The notes beneath the pieces were generated by a model. It had not been told where the DNA came from, did no database searches, and was given only the letters and a program-made list of their open reading frames with translations. Shown here one piece after another: positions 59,938 to 64,000 of a stretch of DNA of 64,000 nt (within the stretch, counting starts at the first letter, position 1; each line of letters opens with the position of its first letter). Source of the DNA: DATBLE01 sp963837265 (GTDB taxonomy: Bacteria; Actinomycetota; Thermoleophilia; Gaiellales; Gaiellaceae); assembly GCA_963837265.1 (NCBI GenBank), contig CAWIMQ010000001.1, positions 868,001-932,000 on the forward strand, in the 5' to 3' direction. The translations under genes and the position numbers were made by a program.

Positions 59938-60795
59938 GTGCTCGGAGTCGGACTCGCGCTGCTCTCGGCCGTGCTCTTCGGCGCGATGACGATCGCGCTC
60001 GCCTTCTCCGTCCGGCGGAGCAGGGACGCCGAGGTGGGCGCGTTCGCGACCTCGATCGTCGGCTTCCTCGTCTGCGCCGTGGTCGCGGCGGCCGGACGAG
60101 AGTGGGGCGGCGCGCTCTGGCCGTACATGCTCGCAGGGCTCCTGGCGCCCGGAGGCTCGCAGCTCCTCTTCGTGCTCGCCGTACGAGAGGCGGGAGCGGC
60201 ACGGACGTCGGTGATCGCAGGCGCGGCGCCGCTCGTCGCCGTGACGATCGCGATCGCCGGGTTCGGCGAGCCGGCGCAGGCGCCGCTGCTCGTCGGAGCG
60301 GTGCTGATCGTCGCGGGCAGCCTCGCCCTGGTCGCAGAGCGGGTGCGACCCGACTCGTTCCGGCCGATCGGCCTCGCCTTCGCCTTCGGCTGCACGGTGT
60401 TCTTCGCGACCCGTGACAACGTCGTCCGCCGCATCGCCTCCGGGAGCGACGTCGCGCCCCAGCTCGCCGGGGCGACGACGATCCTGTCCGGCGCCGTGGT
60501 GATCCTGCTCTACCTGGCTGCCACCCGGCGGGGGCGGCTCGCGGGCGACCTCCGGCGCGAGGCGGCTCCCTTCGTCCTCCCGGGGCTCGCCTGGGGTGCC
60601 TCCTACGCCTCGCTCTTCGAGGCCTTCTACCGCGCCCGGGTGACGGTGGTGAGCCCGCTGGTCGCGACCGAGTCGCTGGTCAGCGTACTGCTGGCGGTGC
60701 TGCTCCTGCGCCGGACCGAGCTGGTCGGGCGGCAACTCGTCGTCGGCGCCCTCCTGGTCGTCGCCGGCGGCGCGCTGATCGGCGCCTTCCGCTAG
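59938..60795 (+). CDS. EamA/DMT family transporter
   Basis: A 285-residue inner-membrane protein with ten hydrophobic segments in two repeats of five, as in drug/metabolite transporters of the EamA type: the first repeat begins LGVGLALLSAVLFGAMTIALAF, the second IGLAFAFGCTVFFATRDNVV. Such proteins move amino acids, nucleosides, sugars or their derivatives. GTG 59938 is six bases after TAGGTT. Sharing the inverted repeat with the ketopantoate-reductase/M24 operon, it is probably its co-regulated exporter or importer. The stop codon (TAG) overlaps the stop of the convergent sulfurtransferase gene in CTAG. Confidence 0.85.
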   Translation: MLGVGLALLSAVLFGAMTIALAFSVRRSRDAEVGAFATSIVGFLVCAVVAAAGREWGGALWPYMLAGLLAPGGSQLLFVLAVREAGAARTSVIAGAAPLVAVTIAIAGFGEPAQAPLLVGAVLIVAGSLALVAERVRPDSFRPIGLAFAFGCTVFFATRDNVVRRIASGSDVAPQLAGATTILSGAVVILLYLAATRRGRLAGDLRREAAPFVLPGLAWGASYASLFEAFYRARVTVVSPLVATESLVSVLLAVLLLRRTELVGRQLVVGALLVVAGGALIGAFR

Positions 60796-61523
60796 CCCTG
60801 TTCGGCCGGAAGGCCGCGGGCGCACCAGTCGCTCCACGAGCCCGGGTAGAGCCTCGCGTCCGGACGGCCGGCCTGCGCGAGGGCGAGCAGGTTCTCGCAC
60901 GCGGTCACGCCCGAGCCGCAGTAGACGGCGATCTCGCCGGCCCCGAGGAGGCCCGGCGGGACGAGGGCCGCGTCGGTGTACGGCCAGCTCACCGCGCCCG
61001 GGATGCGCCCCGCGACCGGGTCGATCGGCTCGGCCTCGCCGCGGTAACGCTCAGGCGACCGTGCGTCGACGACCACCAGGCCCGGGTCGCCGAGGCGCGC
61101 GGCCAGCTCGCCGGCCTCGATCGTGTCCCCCGCGCGTGCACGTGGGACGAGCTCGGCCCCCTCGATCTCCTCCTCGCCGCCGCGCACGGGCCCGAGCCAT
61201 GCCCCGAAGCCCCCGCGCAGCACCGCGACCTCCTCGTGCCCGAAGTGGCGAAGGAGCCACCAGAGGCGGGCCGCGCCGCCGGCTGCGCCGTGGTCGTAGG
61301 CGACCACGAGCACGCCGGTCCCGATCCCGGCCCGGGAGGCGGCGGCGGCGAATGCCCGTGCGTCTGGCAGCGGGTGCCGCCCCTGCCCTTCTGCGGCAAG
61401 GTCGGAGAGCTCGTCGATTCCGAGAAACGCGGCGCCTGGAACGTGCGACTCGAGGTAGGCCTCGCGTCCGGCCTCGACCCGGTCGAGCGAGTACCCGCAG
61501 TCGACGAACCGGTACCGGGTCAG
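60792..61523 (-). CDS. two-domain sulfurtransferase (rhodanese / mercaptopyruvate type)
   Basis: A 243-residue tandem-rhodanese protein. The N-terminal, inactive domain runs from RYRFVDCGYSLDR to about residue 115; the C-terminal domain has VVVDARSPERYRGEAEPIDP, GRIPGAVSWPY and the active-site loop VYCGSGVTACENLLAL with the catalytic Cys; the C-G-S-G-V-T form is typical of mercaptopyruvate sulfurtransferases. The N-terminus is short. No ATG, GTG or TTG fits; CTG at 61523, in a CTGA overlap with the preceding stop, is the most likely start. Last gene of the thr operon strand. Confidence 0.8.
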   Translation of the reverse strand: MTRYRFVDCGYSLDRVEAGREAYLESHVPGAAFLGIDELSDLAAEGQGRHPLPDARAFAAAASRAGIGTGVLVVAYDHGAAGGAARLWWLLRHFGHEEVAVLRGGFGAWLGPVRGGEEEIEGAELVPRARAGDTIEAGELAARLGDPGLVVVDARSPERYRGEAEPIDPVAGRIPGAVSWPYTDAALVPPGLLGAGEIAVYCGSGVTACENLLALAQAGRPDARLYPGSWSDWCARGLPAEQG

Positions 61524-62131
61524 TAGAAGCCTTCGCGCCGCGCGTAGCGCGCCGCCCGCCCGGCGTCGTACGTGCCGGCGTCGATGCCCGGGTCGATCGT
61601 CTGCAGGATCTCGCCGGACGAGGGCAGCTCCTCGCGCGGCACGTACCGCTCGGGATCCCAGAGCTGCGCCCGCAGGAACGCCTTCGAGCAGTGCGTGAAC
61701 GCCTCCTCGATCTCGATGCGCAGCCCCAGCTTCGGCACCTTTCCCTCGACCGCGCACGGCTCGAGCAGCTCGGAGTCGGTGACGAGCGTCGCGCGGCCGT
61801 TCACGCGGAAGGTGTCGGTCACGCCGGGGATCACGAAGAGGAGCGCGACGTGCGGGTTCTGCAGGATGTTGCGGTGCGAGTCGGCGAGCCGGTTTCCCGG
61901 CCGGTCGGGCAGGAGGAGCGTGCGCTCGTCGAGGATCCGGACGAAGCCCGGAGGGTCCCCGCGCGGGCTGACGTCGCACCTCCCGTCCGCGTCCGACGTG
62001 GCGAGGCAGAGGAACGGCGCGCGCTCGACGAACCGCCGCGTCAGGTCGTTCAGCCGGTCGGCGACCTTCGAGCGGACGAGCTCCGACGGCTCGCCGATCA
62101 GGCCGCGGAGAGCGTCTTCCTCGAGGATCAC
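61520..62131 (-). CDS. pyridoxamine 5'-phosphate oxidase-related FMN protein
   Basis: A 203-residue protein of the PNPOx-like split-barrel family. APFLCLATSDADGRCDVSPRGDPPGFVRI is the FMN-binding opening; LADSHRNILQNPHVALLFVIPG is the conserved second strand pair; it continues with FRVNGRATLV. This subgroup (MSMEG_1061-like) is common in actinobacteria and often binds FMN, F420 or heme; no biochemical role is assigned. GTG 62131 has no clear Shine-Dalgarno. It follows the kinase gene after 35 bases and overlaps the sulfurtransferase start (CTGA). Confidence 0.8.
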   Translation of the reverse strand: MILEEDALRGLIGEPSELVRSKVADRLNDLTRRFVERAPFLCLATSDADGRCDVSPRGDPPGFVRILDERTLLLPDRPGNRLADSHRNILQNPHVALLFVIPGVTDTFRVNGRATLVTDSELLEPCAVEGKVPKLGLRIEIEEAFTHCSKAFLRAQLWDPERYVPREELPSSGEILQTIDPGIDAGTYDAGRAARYARREGFY

Positions 62132-62166
62132 CGGCGGGAGGCTACCCGAAGCGCGGCCTGGCGCGG

Positions 62167-62952
62167 TCAGGCCGCGGCCATCAGGCGGACCTGCTCGACG
62201 TCCTCCGCCCACAGCTCGCCGCCGATCGCCCACGCCAGGTGCTTGGCCACCCCCCAGAGGCGGATCCGCTCGCGGTCGAGGTCGAGGAGCTCGGAGAGCA
62301 CGTCCAGTCGCCGGCGGACGTCGGCGAGCGTCAGCCCGTTCGGACCCGGGTCGCGGACGATCGCGACGGCGTCGTAGGCACGCTCGGCGACGATCGGCTT
62401 CACGTCGATCGCCAGCCACGGCTCCCGCTCCGCCGAGAGGATGTTGCCGCCGTGCAGGTCCTGGTGGCAGAGGACGACGCCCTCCTGCGTCGGCCCGAGC
62501 ATCCGGAGCGCGTCCAGGCCCGTGTCGAGGAGGCGCCGCTCGAACGGGCGGCCGTGCCGTTCGTAGTCGTCGGGCAGCTCGTCGAGCCAGCGGTCCGCCT
62601 CGACGGCCAGCTGCCGCCACGGCACGCTGCCGGAGGGAGGACGCCACAGGCGCCGCATCACGTCCGCCGCGACCGCGAGCGAGTCGTCGCCGTACGTGTT
62701 TCCGAGCGGCCTGCCGGGGAGGCAACGCTCGATCAGCAACGCCCTTGCGCCGGGGTCGTGCGCGAGCAGGCGAGCGGCGCCTCGGCCGTCCCAGAAGCGC
62801 AGCGCCTCGGCTTCCTGGAGGCTCTCGGTGTCGTCCGCGAGCTGGACCTTCAGCACCACCTCGGTGCCGTCGGGCAGCCGGGCAGGCGCGACGAGCTTCG
62901 AGAACGGGGCCTCGAACGGCTCGCCGAGGTCGAGCTCCCAGGGAATCCTCAG
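62167..62952 (-). CDS. APH(6)/streptomycin-6-kinase-like phosphotransferase
   Basis: A 261-residue small-molecule kinase of the aminoglycoside/hydroxyurea phosphotransferase group. LVAPARLPDGTEVVLKVQ holds the ATP-site Lys; the Brenner motif is VLCHQDLHGGNILSAEREPW with the catalytic Asp and the Asn; WLAIDVKPIVAERAYDA gives the metal Asp (D-x-K/P form typical of this family). It may confer resistance, or phosphorylate a metabolite. No ATG, GTG or TTG start fits; CTG at 62952 overlaps the homoserine kinase TGA (CTGA). Encoded in the threonine operon, an odd place for a resistance gene. Confidence 0.78.
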   Translation of the reverse strand: MRIPWELDLGEPFEAPFSKLVAPARLPDGTEVVLKVQLADDTESLQEAEALRFWDGRGAARLLAHDPGARALLIERCLPGRPLGNTYGDDSLAVAADVMRRLWRPPSGSVPWRQLAVEADRWLDELPDDYERHGRPFERRLLDTGLDALRMLGPTQEGVVLCHQDLHGGNILSAEREPWLAIDVKPIVAERAYDAVAIVRDPGPNGLTLADVRRRLDVLSELLDLDRERIRLWGVAKHLAWAIGGELWAEDVEQVRLMAAA

Positions 62953-63821
62953 CGGGCACCCTCGGGCGAGACCCGGAGCGGAAGGACGGTCTCGTCCGGG
63001 AACCTGGCCGCGAGCTCGGCGGCGCAGATCTCGGGCTCGTCCGCCCAGACGATCACCGTCGGGCCCGAGCCGGAGAGCGTGGCGCCGGCCGCCCCTGCGG
63101 GAGGCGCCGCCCGGATCGCGTCCAGAAGCCGAGAGGGCCTGTACGGCTCGTGCAGCCGGTCGGCGAACGCGGCCGTGAGCAGCTCCGCGTCGCCGCGCGC
63201 GAGCCCCGCTCCGAGCAGCGCCGCCCGGGCGACGTTGAAGGCGGCGTCGGCGTGTGAAACTCGGTCGGGCAACGCGAGCCGGGCCTCCGGGGTTCGCATC
63301 GTCTCCTTCGGGACGACCGCCACCGGCGCCAGCGGCAGCCCGCCGGCGATCCGCACGATCCGCCCCTCCCAGGTCAGGCACGCCCCGCCGGCGAGGCACG
63401 CGGCGAGGTTGTCGGAGTGGCCTTCGAGCGGGCCGCCGCGCGCGAGGAGGTCTTCGGGCGCGAGCTCCTGGCCGGACCACCTCGCCCCGGCGACGAGCCC
63501 GAGAGCGATCGTCGCCGCGCTCGAGCCGAGCCCGCGCGCGCGCGGGATCCGCTCCCTCCACTCGAAGGCGAGCCCTTCCGGCGAGGCGACGAGCCCGAAC
63601 GCCCGGACGCCGATGTGCCCCGGGTCAGGCGGGCCGGTGCCGCCCTTCGACACCTCGACCTCGTTCCAGAGGTCGAGTGCGACAGCAGCGCAGTCGAACG
63701 CCGGGCCTAGGTTCGCGGTGGTCGCGGGCGCCCGAGCCCTGACGCCTTCGGCGTCACGAAATTGCCCCGGACCAACGCCCACGGCGTCGCCGTCGCCTCT
63801 GTGCTCGGTTTCGTCTCTCAC
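62949..63821 (-). CDS. thrB: homoserine kinase
   Basis: A 290-residue GHMP kinase that phosphorylates homoserine with ATP for threonine synthesis. RARAPATTANLGPAFDCAAVALD is the characteristic start; the ATP loop is IPRARGLGSSAATIALGL; ATLSGSGPTVIVWAD is the third GHMP motif. The GTG at 63821 overlaps the threonine synthase TGA by four bases and gives about 28 residues before the usual start of the fold, Gly/Asp-rich; a shorter start inside this stretch is possible. Gene order thrC-thrB on this strand is seen in other actinobacteria. Confidence 0.9.
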   Translation of the reverse strand: MRDETEHRGDGDAVGVGPGQFRDAEGVRARAPATTANLGPAFDCAAVALDLWNEVEVSKGGTGPPDPGHIGVRAFGLVASPEGLAFEWRERIPRARGLGSSAATIALGLVAGARWSGQELAPEDLLARGGPLEGHSDNLAACLAGGACLTWEGRIVRIAGGLPLAPVAVVPKETMRTPEARLALPDRVSHADAAFNVARAALLGAGLARGDAELLTAAFADRLHEPYRPSRLLDAIRAAPPAGAAGATLSGSGPTVIVWADEPEICAAELAARFPDETVLPLRVSPEGAR

Positions 63822-64000
63822 AGCCGCGAGACCGCGTCCGGGTCTTTCAGCCCGTGGCCGGTGAGGACGCAGACGACGCGCCCGCCCGGCCTCACCTCCG
63901 CCACTCCGGCCACCCCGGCCGCCGAGGCCGGCTCGCAGAAGAGCCCCTCGAGCCGGGCGACAGCCGCCCACCACTCGAGCAGCTCGGAATCGTCGACCGT
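63818..64000 (-). CDS. thrC: threonine synthase, C-terminal 60 residues (runs off the right edge)
   Basis: The visible end reads ...EGLFCEPASAAGVAGVAEV...VCVLTGHGLKDPDAVSRL. E-P-A-S-A-A and TGHGLKDPDA are the standard C-terminal marks of PLP-dependent threonine synthase, which turns O-phosphohomoserine into threonine. Its TGA overlaps the GTG of homoserine kinase. The rest lies outside the window. Confidence 0.88.
   Translation of the reverse strand, partial: TVDDSELLEWWAAVARLEGLFCEPASAAGVAGVAEVRPGGRVVCVLTGHGLKDPDAVSRL

Noticed and set aside
58030..60900. Single minus-strand frame of about 950 codons covering ketopantoate-reductase copy 1 and beyond
   Set aside because: Only the last 303 codons are coding (from GTG 58941). 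The upstream part is an out-of-frame shadow of copy 2 and antisense to the transporter, so there is no giant fusion protein.

Overview
The window is chromosomal DNA of very high GC. GTG starts are common, and most neighbouring genes overlap by 1, 4, 8 or 11 bases (ATGA, GTGA, CTGA and TAGTG junctions). Many first genes have a TAGGNT-like -10 hexamer only 5-9 bases before the start codon, which suggests leaderless transcripts. With several luciferase-like (LLM, F420/flavin type) oxidoreductases and branched-chain amino-acid-type ABC transporters, this points to an actinobacterium, most likely of the Thermoleophilia (Gaiellales/Solirubrobacterales type). The placement is inferred from style and gene content; no rRNA or marker gene is present. 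I see no tRNA, rRNA, CRISPR array, insertion sequence or prophage.

Layout. 1-4.1 kb: start of a superoxide dismutase (minus), then aldo/keto reductase, ornithine-cyclodeaminase-family enzyme, threonine-dehydratase-like PLP enzyme, Bcp-type peroxiredoxin and bicupin. 4.1-9.4 kb: complete liv operon (K-H-M-G-F) ending in GC-rich hairpins. 9.4-15.3 kb: DUF3303 protein, class V aminotransferase and a three-subunit molybdenum hydroxylase with CoxG. 15.3-27.0 kb: LacI-controlled sugar ABC transporter (ATPase divergent, two permeases, binding protein), followed by a tightly overlapped operon of two ADP-ribosylglycohydrolase-family proteins, a glycosidase-like/FGE-like fusion, a family III CoA transferase and a CitE-like lyase. 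27.0-33.8 kb: VOC protein, GntR/FCD regulator, LLM oxidoreductase, HyuA-like and HyuB-like subunits. 33.8-36.8 kb: a looser patch of different texture (GNAT, VOC, uncertain ORF, quinone-oxidoreductase-like gene, noncoding stretch, very small ORF).

36.8-50.2 kb is a large divergent cluster. The minus arm is M20 peptidase, fumarylacetoacetase-family hydrolase, M24 peptidase, LeuA/NifV-like synthase, second HyuA-like protein and SDR. The plus arm is LLM oxidoreductase, acyl-CoA dehydrogenase, second LLM oxidoreductase, second HyuB-like protein and RidA. Both HyuB-like proteins end in a cysteine-rich domain resembling the acetone carboxylase gamma subunit, so these sets look more like ATP-dependent ketone carboxylases than hydantoinases. 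50.2-55.6 kb: flavin reductase (minus) and a second liv operon (G-K-F-H-M). 55.7-60.8 kb: LLM oxidoreductase, M24 homologue with a degraded metal site, two tandem ketopantoate-reductase-like proteins and a divergent EamA exporter, with a 15-bp inverted repeat between the divergent genes. 60.8-64.0 kb: minus operon threonine synthase (partial), homoserine kinase, APH(6)-like kinase, PNPOx-like protein and sulfurtransferase.

Taken together the window reads as a catabolic region of a heterotroph: three ABC importers, each next to its own degradation genes, with redox, CoA and decarboxylation/carboxylation enzymes. The best candidates for undescribed biology are the ADP-ribosylglycohydrolase/glycosidase-FGE/CoA-transferase/CitE operon and the divergent carboxylase-like cluster with fused gamma domains.
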